Part shown: one piece after another, positions 1 through 11,600 of the stretch
Position numbering within the stretch: the stretch's first letter is position 1
How the letters are laid out: the number at the start of each line of letters is the position of its first letter
Assembly (NCBI GenBank): GCA_013396635.1
Contig: WBMW01005677.1
Span: 703,879 to 767,878, forward strand
Length of the DNA stretch: 64,000 nucleotides
Source: Penelope pileata
Taxonomy: Eukaryota; Chordata; Aves; Galliformes; Cracidae
Reading direction: 5' to 3'
Program-made: the position numbers and the translations under genes
The notes under the pieces: model-generated
The model's database searches: none
What the model saw: the letters and a program-made list of their open reading frames with translations, nothing else
Told to the model about the DNA's origin: nothing

Positions 1-1737
1 CGGCAGCGGGTGCTGTCCCGCTGCCTCGGGCTTTCTCCCTCCGCTCTGGGCAGAACCGGGGCTGTAACCCCGGCGTGGCAGCGCGTTCGGAGCCACCCAA
101 AGCCTTTTTCCCTTCCCGGGGCCGACACGCCGTGTTCCCTTCCCTCCCCGACCGTGCTCCGCGGCGGAGGTGCGCGGGGGGCATCGCCTTCCCTCTTGCT
201 GTGCTCCTGAAGCCGAGCGGTAGCGATAGGACCTGGCACGGGTATTGATAGGGAAAAAGGAGCGGTGGGGAGATGCGTGGATAGGACTGAGAGGCAGGGC
301 TTGTGGAGGTGCTGCCCTGCTGCCTTTGTGCTGTGAATAAATGCACGTTTTAGAAAACGGCGCTGTTTTTTTCCTGCCGCTTTCTCACGTTTGCTCGGCA
401 AGGAGAAAGGTGGGAGCCCCCCGGGAGAGCGCAGGCAGGGAAATAAGGGCTTGGGCAGGCACAGGGCAGAGGCACCAGCTGGGCTGGCACCTTTTTGTTG
501 GGCTCCTGCATGGCAGCACCGAGGGGATGTTGGAAAACGATGAGCGAAGGGAGTTCTCCAGATACCAAAGCAAAGCCCGTTATTTTTTTTAACGCTGCTT
601 TATTTTTTAACGGGAATTCTGAAGTACTTAAAAAATACCAATGACCGCAGTGAAGCAGAGATGAGCTTCATTGTGATGGGCATTCTCTCCGTGTTTGCCT
701 TCCCCTTCCCCTGTGCTGGGGAAGCCGCGCAGGGGGACGCGTCCTGCTCCCCGGGCACAGAACCATGGCACCGCGTGTGCTCTGGGTTTGGGCTGCAGAT
801 AGCAGGCAGGAGCCTCGCGGCGTGCGTGTGGTCAGGGGAACCACACGTGGATCCCGGCGCTGGGTCCCGTATTTCCTGCCAGCAGCAAAGGAAGCAGGGG
901 ATTAGTAGGAAATGCAAAAGGGAAAGGTCTTGCTAGGCAGGCGCTGTGCTGCTCAGACCGTCCCGGCTAGCAGTGAGCCGCCTTCACGGCTACTGGATAA
1001 AAACAATTATATCATCATTTTCTTGTAGAAACAGAAATACCCCGTCCTTTTTCTCTTACATTTTTGCAAACGTGGGGACGTGTTGCACCACTGGCTTTTT
1101 CTTAGCAGGGTGTTCTGCTACAGATAAGCCTTAAAAGCAGCGGTTAGGCACCGACCCTAAGCCATTAGCTGGCCCGAAATATGCTTTGAAGGCCCAGAGG
1201 CGAGGAAGCAAAATTGACGTTTGCACGTCCTAAGTAGCAAAGACTGTGGTTTGAGCTCCGACATCAAACCGCTCCTTTCATAATAAATATCATTTTTTAA
1301 TATTATGCATTTGTAATCTAGTTTACCCTTCATGAAAATTGCATGGCACGCTCGCACGCATACGGAGATAGATTTAGAGCTGTGGAGTGTTCCCATTCCG
1401 CTTATTTAATTCTCATTGACACCCATGTCCATTAAGGGGCGGATTTGGGGCAGCCCATGATGGGCTCTGCTCTCACTGACACTGCTGTAGGCTGGAGTTG
1501 CCCCAGCCAGCAGGAGGGAGCGGGCTCCCCATACCTCGTGCTAACCCAACCCCGCTCCTCACTGAAGGGCAGAGAGAGGCTCGAGGCTAATTTCTGCTTC
1601 TCACCTCCAGGTGGGAGCGGGAGTCGGGTGTTGGACGGAGCTCGGTGCAATGCGGGATGCCGGTCGGGAAGGAGCAAGCGGGGCTCTGGGTGCCGGCGCG
1701 CAGGGCTGGCTGCTAACGTCCCCCTTCGCCCTTGCAG
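1..1737 (+). other. NR4A3: NR4A3 5' non-coding region or intron upstream of the ATG exon
   Basis: This stretch ends in a clear splice acceptor (pyrimidine-rich tract, then cttgcag, AG at 1736-1737), so at least its right part is intronic. In mammals NR4A3 has non-coding 5' exons upstream; their promoter is probably left of the window. Bases 1-240 and 1440-1737 are GC- and CpG-rich. About 1270-1420 is AT-rich with a homeobox/octamer-like TTATGCATTT, which may be regulatory. I could not place a non-coding exon with confidence. The short reading frames here are chance. Confidence 0.55.
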
Positions 1738-1739
1738 AT

Positions 1740-2621
1740 ATGCCCTGTGTGCAGGCGCAGTATAGCCCGTCGCCGCCCGGTTCGAGTTATGCAGCCCAGA
1801 CCTACGCGTATGGCTCGGAGTACAGCTCAGAGATCATGAACCCGGACTATGCCAAGCTGACCATGGAGCTGAGCAGCACCGAGATCACCGCCACCGCCAC
1901 CACCTCCCTTCCCAGCTTCAGCACCTTCATGGAGGGCTACTCCGGCAGCTATGAGCTCAAGCCTTCCTGCCTCTACCAAATGCAATCCGCCTCCTCCGGC
2001 CAGAGGCCCCTCATCAAGATGGAAGACACCCGGCTCTCCACCTACCAGCCCTCGCTGCCACCCTCTGCGGACGAGGGGATGCCCAGCACCTCCATGTACT
2101 TCAAGCAGTCGCCTCCCTCCACGCCCACCACGCCCGGCTTTCCCCCACACCAGAGCCTGTGGGACGAGCCCCCGCTGCAGCCCACGCAGACCTGCCTGCC
2201 CCCCGGCCACCTGATGGAGGCCGCCCCCATGAAGACTGTGCCTCCGCGCTTCCCCCTCTTCCACTTCAAGCACTCTCCCCCCCACACGCCGCCATCAGCC
2301 GCCCACATGTGCTACGACCCGGCCTCCCTCAGCCTGCCGCTGGGCTCCGACAGGTCGGCGGCCGGCCAGGCCCCCATGGAGGGCCACTCCTACGGGCTGC
2401 CCCTGGCCAAGAGACCAGCCACCTTAGCCTTCTCACCGATCGGCCTCAACGCGGCCACCTCCGGCCTCATGGGCGAGGCCAGCGGCGGTGGCAGCGGCCT
2501 GCCGTCCCCGCCCAGCAGGAGCTCCTCATCCGGGGAGGGCACGTGCGCCGTCTGCGGGGACAATGCTGCCTGCCAGCACTACGGGGTGCGGACCTGCGAG
2601 GGCTGCAAGGGCTTCTTCAAG
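1740..2621 (+). CDS. NR4A3: NR4A3 coding exon 1: transactivation region and first zinc finger
   Basis: The exon starts at 1738 after acceptor cttgcag, leaving only AT before the ATG at 1740-1742, and ends with AAG before donor GTGAGA at 2622. It supplies residues 1-294 in phase 0. The family-typical block STSMYFKQSPPSTPTTP is present, as is the Ser-rich linker SSSSGEGTC before zinc finger 1 (Cys 269/272/286/289). The split right after CKGFFK is the expected nuclear-receptor intron position. The exon is CpG-rich compared with the introns downstream. The frame stays open upstream of the ATG to an in-frame ATG at 1650, but that lies in the intron. Confidence 0.98.
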
Positions 2622-5600
2622 GTGAGACACGTGGGGCCTCGCTCCCACCCCGCATCCTCCGGCATCCCCTGCCCACCTGCATGCTTCTAGGCCCTTGGGC
2701 TCCAAGCTGCATGCCCACGGAATGGTCGGGAGCGGGGAGAAGGGGCTCAGGAGGCCAAGTCAGCAGCAGCACAAGGAGGAACCTTTGGGCAGCATTGACC
2801 GTGGTGTTTGGTTGCTGCTCAGCGCTGCTCTTGGTTCAGGTGCAGGTCCCTGTGCCAGCCCCACAGCCCGGGAGGCACTGAATCATAGAGTCACCGGGTT
2901 GGGAAGGACCTACAGGATCATCTAGTCCAACCGCCAAGTGAAGGCGGTGGCAGCACCAGTAACCCCCTCCAGGCAGCTGGAACCCCGTCCTTACACATTT
3001 TTATGACTGGAATTCTTCTGCTGTTAGATTTGGGCACTTCACAATTTCAGCAAGTTTAGCTCAGTTTTCAGTATTATTTTTCAAAACGGCACAAGCGAAG
3101 CAGTTGGGATAGGCTTTTGGGGGCTGGTTCTGGGCAGCAGGCTTAAGATGGTTTGAGCGATGGACTTGAGACTGGGTAAATTTGGGGCCGGTTCAATAGA
3201 TTTCCTTCTGCACAGACAGAAGTCGTGCCCCCGTTCTGGTAAAAGATGTCCTCAGTGTGATGGGAACAAAAATAGTCCAAAAATAGTTGGAGGGGAGGGC
3301 TCGTAGCATTTCGTCGTTGTTGTTGTACACAGAACTGCTAATATTACTTGGTAATAATCCTTTGGCAACATGCTAAAATACATATCTCCTGTGCAACTCG
3401 CTCGTTATTTAAAAATAATTATAAAATGGAGCACAAATAGCCTGGAAATAGCAGCTCCTGTGGGCCTGATCCTGCCCCTGTGGAAATCAATAGCATATCC
3501 CTGTTGGGAGCAGTATCCAGAGCTCATTCTGCAATGCTGTTTTCTCGAGGGAAGTGGTTTTCAGCTCTGAAGTGCAGTGAGCAGCATTTGCTGTGTCCCT
3601 TGTATGTAGTACACTGAAGCAGCAGTTGCTTGAAAAAGAAGAAAAATTTTAAAATAGCATTATCCCGTCAATTGAATTGCAGTGAAAGATTTAATACCAA
3701 GTGTTGAACTGATAAATTTGATCCTCTTCTGATGTCTTTTCTATTAATATCTTTCTGTTCTAAGTTGCCTTCAAGTATGAAAATGGAGAATATATTTTTG
3801 CAACGATTTCTATTACATTCTTTCAAGGCTTACCATTTTTTTTTATTTTTTTTTTACAATTTCTTTATTTACTGTATAGTTTTTAAGCCCTTGTAGGAGT
3901 TACTGACATGTCTGTAGCCACAGTACAACTCGGTCTGTTTTTTCCCAAGTCAGGTCAGCTTTCCCAGGATATTTAACTAAATATATTTTGTGGGGGGTTC
4001 TGCTCTGCTCCTGCTTCTCCCCGATGATTTTAATGGCTAACCAGAGCAGTTGTTGTGGTATTCGCCTACCAATAGCGATAGCCAGAGAAGTACATCGCAG
4101 ATCGTTTTGATTTTATTTTAATAAGGTCAGCAATAATCAAGGGAATGAACCAAGTAGAAAATTGTTCCCAAAGGGATATTAAAAGCGGAGATAATCTAAT
4201 CCCCAAAGGTAGATGCGATGACCTGGTAATTTCAGATATGATTTTATCATTCAAAGTTGCCTGTCTCCAGAGACTTGCTTCAGAACAATCCTAGATGATT
4301 TTCGTTGTCAGTAGCTAACACTAATAAAATTGTTTTTCCTGCAGGCTAGCGTGTTAGGAAATTAATTTTATCTAATTATATGAATTGCACTGTCGCTTTT
4401 CATGTTGTAATTAAAACACACTTTGTCAGGTTCCAAGTTGCTCACGAAACTATCGGTTTACTCTTTTTGTGTTGCCTTTTCTCAGAGGACAGTTCAGAAA
4501 AATGCAAAATATGTTTGTCTGGCAAATAAAAACTGCCCAGTGGACAAGAGACGCCGTAACAGATGTCAGTACTGCCGCTTCCAGAAGTGTCTCAGCGTCG
4601 GCATGGTTAAAGAAGGTAAGGGCTACTGCTATTCTTATCCCAAAGGCTGGGACCTCGCATTAATGAGTACGTCTGTGGACGTGTGGATGTGTGGACGTGG
4701 ATGTCTCCACCGTGAATTTGGCAGGTTTAGGTCCCCAGCTGGCCCCAAAACGTGTGCGTCAGTGTAATAATAATAATAACACATTGATTTATTTATTTTT
4801 GTCACCCAAGTCAGCGGGTTTATCATATTCAGGCTTTCTGGGGCCCCAGAGGTCAAGGACCTCAAGGTCACAAGACGGTAATTTGGCTCTGGCCAAAATG
4901 TCTCCTTTTTGAACTTTGAGCGCCGTTCAGTAATGTCCTTGGCTTTCACACCTGATCCCGCAGGGTCTGCATTCCGTTGCCTTGGGTGCGTTTTTGCATG
5001 GGCTCTTGTCCCGTGACCACAAGCTGATGGTAAATTAATTAGAGTCAACTCATGAGTCCCAATTCTGCAAATATTTAAGCATGTGAGCAGTACGGTGTGA
5101 GCAGTCCTATGGCAAATACTGACATGGGTAATACAGCGTGACCATATTTGTTGACAACTTTGAGGAAGGTAAAGTTACTGTGGAAGAACACCCCTGCCAT
5201 ATAGAAGGCCCATTGGTAGCGGTGACGTTTGTGTTGCACACTCTGTTTCCTGTCAGCAGTCGAGCTGTGTGTGCACACATAGGGGCACATAGGTGTACTG
5301 CAAACAAAGCAGGAGCGCCAGGAACACAGCTGGGTTCCAAGGAAGCAGTTGCACTGGTGCTCTACCGTCAAGGGTTTAAGCAGCTTTGGTACTGTTTGTG
5401 ATTCTTTACAACCCAAAGCATCAACAGCCTGTGCTGAAATTGGAGAGCGCTCTTATTTTTGCTGGGCTGGCCATCGCAGGGGAAGCAGGTGCTCGTTCTG
5501 CTCTGTCCTTTTATGGTGTCCTCACCGCCGATCCCCCTCTTTTTTACGCAGTTGTCCGTACGGACAGCCTGAAAGGGAGGAGAGGTCGGCTGCCTTCCAA

Positions 5601-8600
5601 ACCAAAGAGCCCCTTGCAGCAGGAACCTTCGCAGCCCTCCCCGCCTTCTCCTCCCATCAGCATGATGAACGCCCTCGTCCGAGCTTTAACTGACTCCACG
5701 CCCAGGGAGCTCGACTATTCACGAGTAAGTGTCGCTTTTCTTTGTTTGTTTTCGGCATGGAAATGAGTCACGAACTGCGTTCCTAGCCAGTTTGCTCGAA
5801 TGAAAATAAATGTGAAATTGGGGTGAGAGTGGAAGTTTGTTCAGCCGGCAGTGCCTGTTCGTGGCAGGTGGGTGGCGAGGGGAAAGGAGGTGTGCTGGAA
5901 TTCAGCTGGCGGCTGCTCGTTGTGAGGGTCTCGCACACGAGGTTACCGACTGTGTGTGCCGTGGGAGAATGAAAACAAAAATGCATGGATATGAGCAGAG
6001 CAGCCGTCTTGCAAAAGGCTGTGCCTGTGATTGCTGTACGACTGATTAATCTACCAAACTCAGGAGTATCCATATGTATGATGTCTTAATTTTCAAGTTA
6101 TGCATGCTAAAAGCTAACAGAACTTCTCTAGCGTGCAGCTATAAATGCTGTGTAAAATAACACTCAGTGGATAGGGCCATTTACATTGAAATCAGCTGGA
6201 ATTTTTGCCTATATTTAAATGATAACAGAGCCTGGCTTTGGATACCCCAGCATGAACATTTCTTAAGTAAAATTCACATCTGGGAAACAAACCTCTAAAT
6301 CAAAAGTCTAAAAGATTGTATCAGCAAAGCTTCACTATATATATATATTTGTAGCCTACTTCTTTAATGTGTAGTATTCACCATTTAAATATTGATGGAA
6401 TATTTTGAAAGCTTGTAAAAGTGTTCTGTAGTTATTAAAATACAGTGTTGAAATAGCTTGTAAATTGCATTTTTAGGTAGGTTAGTATATGAAAAGAAAA
6501 AAATATAGCTAAGGAAAAACAGGATGAAATTCCTTCCACTTAATGAAATATGGTTAAATCTCAGACTGTGAAAAATACAGCTGTACTCAGACAACATTTA
6601 CATTGGCCATTTATCACTTGTTGCTAAGTAATATTTAATACTAAAATCTGTTTTGTTGTAATTATATAAAAATATGTTATTCTAGCTTAGAATATGCTTA
6701 CATATATAATTCAGCAATTGTAAGCATGCTGTAGCTTCTTTTCTTCCAGCTAGTCATATGTATACAGTCCCACCATTTTACAGATTATTTTCGTGAATGA
6801 GTTGTTTAGTGCCTGGCAGCTTCTGGAGGAGAATGTACTGGCCATATTTGCATGTATTTTAACTTACCCAGAAAGTCTCAGGGGGTCATTCTGCAAACAC
6901 CGAGGTCCATGTCCAACTGTGCTCTTTGACAGGAATCTGCTGGGTTCCATGGAGTTACATGAGCGTGACAGCCCAGTCCATGACAGCATTATCCAACCCC
7001 GTGTATTTTTATAAGGAAATAAAATTCTATTGTATTTACTAAAAAAAAAAAAAAAGAAGAAAATTCTGATTTTTTCTATGACTTTTTCATTACCTACAGC
7101 AGCTATTCCTCTTCTAGTGAAAACAGCCCACAGGTCTCACTGCTGAACAGTCCTGTCGGTTGTTACAGAAAGCAGAAGATTGACAGCAGATTAATTAGTT
7201 TTGGTAGCTAAAAATTATGTATGGTTGTCTGTTAGGACGTGCTAATACCTACATTTTCCTTTACATTAAAATATATATTAATCTGTTATGCTTGGTAGTC
7301 CTGAAAACACCAAACATAAGCTAAATGAAAGTAATAGATTCTTATGTTTTCCATAAACCTAATTTTTTTAAAAAAGAGTTAAGGGAGATCAGGAAAGACC
7401 ACTGAGTAAAGACTGAGATTAACTCGCAGCAATGTGCAGGAATCCTACTGCAAAGCTCAAAAATACCCCGGACGACCCCGTGCCTGTAACGACCAGCGTA
7501 CGGCACGCTCAGCTCGGCCGTGACCCTGCCGTGCACCACAAATGGGTGGATCTGGAAACCTGGCTTGGAGTCAGTCCTAACACTTCCATAATCACGACCT
7601 TAATGTTTAGCATGGTCTTCATGTTTGCAAGCCGTAACGTCTTAACTGTTGCGAAAATACGGATAAGAGTTTCGGAGAGGAACGTGTTCCTCTTCCTTCC
7701 AAACAAATGGCAACACTCTACACCAAAGAAATAAAATTTTAAATTTTAAACGAATTTTAAAACAAAACACAGTGGAACCAGTTCTGTTGAGAACATTGCT
7801 ACTTCTCATTTCAGCACTGGTTTTAACTTACCAGCCCACAGCAATGGTATATTTAGGTACTTGGTTTCAAAAAGCAATTGCTAAGAAGAGAATTTGGTTT
7901 ATGAACTGTTTAAAGGCCAAGGGCCGTGGTCAGGTCTCACACCTGTTTCACTGGTACAATTCCATGAGTTTAGACTTCTCAGTAAGTCAGATGAGAAGCA
8001 GGCCCTGGACCTTGCCATCCTTCTTCAGGCAGAACAGCCACTGACTTAAATGGAAATGTTTATTTTTTGGACGGGGAGCGCAGCATTCAGTCAATAGTCC
8101 CACCCAGAGCCCCAGCTAAAAATGAAGCAAATATCGGTGCTTCCAACACGGGAAGGGGAGATGCATGGAAAAACAAGCCTACCTTCTCGTCATCTTATTG
8201 TAAATATGCAGAGCCATTGTTGTTAGGCTTTTGCAGCTCCAGCAGTCCATGGAGGTCTGATAAAAGCAGGCAAAGGGTAGGGCTGGATCGTGCTATCAAG
8301 CTGTCAGGCTTTTAGATATACCTTATACATTAATGTTGCTTGCTACACAGGCATCCCCACCTTGAGCCCCTTCGGTGTCGTTTAATTCCTGGCGGGGTGG
8401 TCAGCACGGTGTAGGGCAGAGCTCTCCCCGCAGAGCTGCAGCCTGCTCGGCCGTGCCCTTTTGACCAAAGCCAGGCTTACCAGCTGCCTTGGTCAGAAGT
8501 TAGGTCAGGTCTCGCTTCTCCTCAATGAAATAATCATGGAGGGGGGAAAAAGAACAAAGATTTTGTGCATAAAACAGAACCATGCACTTTTTTTTAATGC

Positions 8601-11600
8601 TTACTTACATGTTCATAAGACTGTTGGAAATAAATAATATTTGATTTCAGTTATTCTTTGTAAGTGCTAACTCTATGTAGCAAGCAGTGACATATTATAG
8701 CAGTTCCAAACAATATAATAATTCCCCATAGTTTTTACCTTTCTTCTAAAAGTGCTCTCGTGGGCTAAATTGTAATAGCAAATACAGGTTCGTGGGTTTT
8801 TTTTGTTGTTGTTGTTTTTGTTTGTTTGTTTGGGTTTTTTTGGTGCATTCAATTTAATTAAGTGGCCCACATGGGGTATACAGTACTGTAGCATTCAGTT
8901 ACGGAATCACAGAATGGCTTGGGTTGGAAGAGACCTCAAAGACAATCTAGTCCCAACCCCCAAATGTGACATAATGCAGCTTTGTTAGAAATTGTTAAAA
9001 CTTTGTCTGAGTTTGGCAAAGGAATACTTTATAAATATTGAGAACAAGTTAATACCTGACATAATTACACCAACTTGCGATGCGTTATATTTTGGGTGAT
9101 TTTAGGGTGTCTTTTTTCTTTTCCTTTTCTTCCCCCCCCCCTTTTCATCGATCAGGGGGTCAAGAACATGTCTCGCCTTAATACTACCTGTAGGCAAGGC
9201 AGGAATTTCCACCAGCCCATATTTTCCATTTTCCCATATAGACAGAGGGAGTCAGCTCAGCTGCTGCACAACAGGTCAGGTCTCCCAGAGTTTGGGGAGC
9301 TGAAGGCTACAACAGGTCAGGTCTCCCAGAGTTTGAGGAGCTGAAGGCTACAACTGGGACAAGCCCACCTCCTCCCACCTGCTGCCTTAGCTTTGTCACC
9401 AGGGGCTGCAAGGTCTCTGCAGAAGCGTACCATCTTCTTCTACCCACTGACCATTCCCCAGTGCATTGTGCTGCAGTCCAGTGCCAGGAGTAGGATTTTG
9501 GGGTGCCTGAGCTTCCTCATAGCTTCCTTCAGGCAGAGGACCGAACAGACAAACCTCTTGTAGCATATAGATTTTTTTACTGACGTTCCCCGTCCTCTCT
9601 GTATTTTGGCCTCCTCTTGCTTTACTGTCCTCCTTCGGAGTGACTGGGGCAGAATTTGTCTCCATGTGAGCTTTAGGAGCAGGATTCACATTTCACTCGC
9701 TGGGCTGGAGCTCACCTTACAGAAATCCTGTGGGTAGTGAGCAGAGCAGAGTCAGTCAGGGCTAGCACTGACACCCCAGATATGGCCAGAGGTTTCTGGG
9801 GCTTCTACTGTCTTTGCTCAACAATCAATCTGACTGTGAAGCTGTGTCCTTCATTCATCCCTTACCTGCCCACAGCAACCAGCTCCAACTGAGGCAGGCA
9901 GAGAACAGCACACCTACCCAAGAGGATCTGCTCCCCCTCTCTGTCCTGCACAGAGGGGACATCAGGTGATACCTGCAGCCAAAGGGGCATGCCTGTAGTA
10001 AGGTCCTCCCAGCCTCCCACCACGCTCAGTCAAGGGGAGATGTGGGTCCTGCTGCTTCCCCTCTGCCTTGGGCTGCTGGCAACACCTTCAGGCTGATGGA
10101 CTGAGGCCCTAACTGCATATGAAAGTAGTTTCCAAAGGGTGTGCAGCGATGGAGATGATCCCATCCTTTTCGTGGCTGAGTCCCAGAGGCAGGGTTCATA
10201 CAAAGTCCCTCCCAGAAATAACCCACATGGCATCTGATGGGCAGGTTGCTGTTACGGTACATTCCTAATTATTCAGCTCCCACACTTTCCAAGCACAGCA
10301 TCAGACTAAGCCACAAAAGCTGTATTTTCTCTCGGAGAGAGCAATGTCCTGGAAGTGACAGGGATCCAGCGCTGAGGAAGTGGGAGATAGCAGGGAGGGA
10401 GCTGCCAGAGGGTCGTGGGGAAGTTCCACAGGCTGAGGCTGTTGAGCGGTTGTCTGGAAGAGTTATGGCTGCATCAGTGGGATAATAGGTTCTCCCGAAC
10501 CTGAAACGCTTCTATTTGCAGCATGAGAGGTGATACGGGGCAGCTGGTTTACTCTCAACCAATTCTGTATTCAAATGAAGCGATGCTGCACGTGTCAGAT
10601 AAAAGATGATTTATCTTACATGTCTCTATCACTGTCAGATAAAACGCATTTTGAGAGGCTGGGGAGGAAATCTGCATTTTGGACGTACTGGGACAAATTC
10701 ATCAATGGGAAAAATGTTTAATTGCAGTAAGCTAAACAGTATTCCTCCTTCATTGTGGCTGAAATTATCCTGCCCGCCAGATTGCTGGTTCTGTTTGCTA
10801 ATAGCATGCAGCTACTTGCAAAAGGTGATAAATACTGTATTTTACTTATAAATTTTGAACAATTTATCCCAGTGTGGAAATGCCTCTGCAATATACATCT
10901 GAATAGGGAACTGCCTCTCGGTAGCTACACAGGTAGATGGATGGAGACCTGCTTCATATGCCCTTGATGCTTGTGCCAGCTTTGCTGCAGAAGGAAACGT
11001 TGTTGGGCACGGAGCGCCGTATGTTTCTCAGAACGCCCTAACATCCATGTAACGCTGCTTTCTGTGGTTTTTATTTTAGTACTGTTCCACTGATCAGGCT
11101 GCTGCAGGCACAGATGCAGAACATGTACAACAGTTCTATAATCTTCTGACTGCCTCCATTGACATATCCAGAGGCTGGGCAGAGAAAATTCCAGGATTTA
11201 CTGACCTCCCAAAAGAAGATCAGACATTACTCATAGAATCAGCTTTTTTGGAGCTGTTTGTACTAAGACTCTCCATCAGGTAACTATTCATTTTGTTTCC
11301 TCTTAAGCCAATGTGAAAAATCATCCATCTACGTGCTTTTAAGGCTTAAATATGGTGATAACTTCGACCACGGTCCATAGTAAAAAAAAAAAAAAGAAAA
11401 AAAAAAAAACCTGCCCAAAATATCAGCAATGTCTGCATCCGCAAGATATGATGTTGGATTTGCTTTATGCTGCAGAAAAAGTAAGGCAGTGATTTAAGAA
11501 GAGGGTGTAGTTCTCACTAATGTGCTTCTCTTTATTTGATACACCACATCCTCTTCTTCCATAGTAATCAACATTGATCCTTAGGGACAGTTTGAGCGAG

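Larger units (their letters stand above)
5725..11079 (+). other. NR4A3: NR4A3 intron, 5.4 kb
   Basis: GT-AG intron, donor GTAAGT and acceptor tttattttag. It contains an AT-rich segment at about 6050-6730 with a TA run near 6338, A-rich tracts near 7040, a T/G-rich tract at 8797-8841, a CR1 fragment at 8903-8963, a C-run near 9132 and a 41-bp tandem duplication at 9269-9354. 9350-10480 is more GC-rich with open frames that I judge chance. No exon or RNA gene is recognised. Confidence 0.9.

Noticed and set aside
2159..2881. 240-codon frame overlapping NR4A3 exon 1 in another frame, and minus-strand frames at 1827-2308
   Set aside because: Shadows of the GC-rich NR4A3 exon; no independent family match.
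9396..9689. 97-codon minus-strand frame in an NR4A3 intron
   Set aside because: No domain, splice or repeat evidence.
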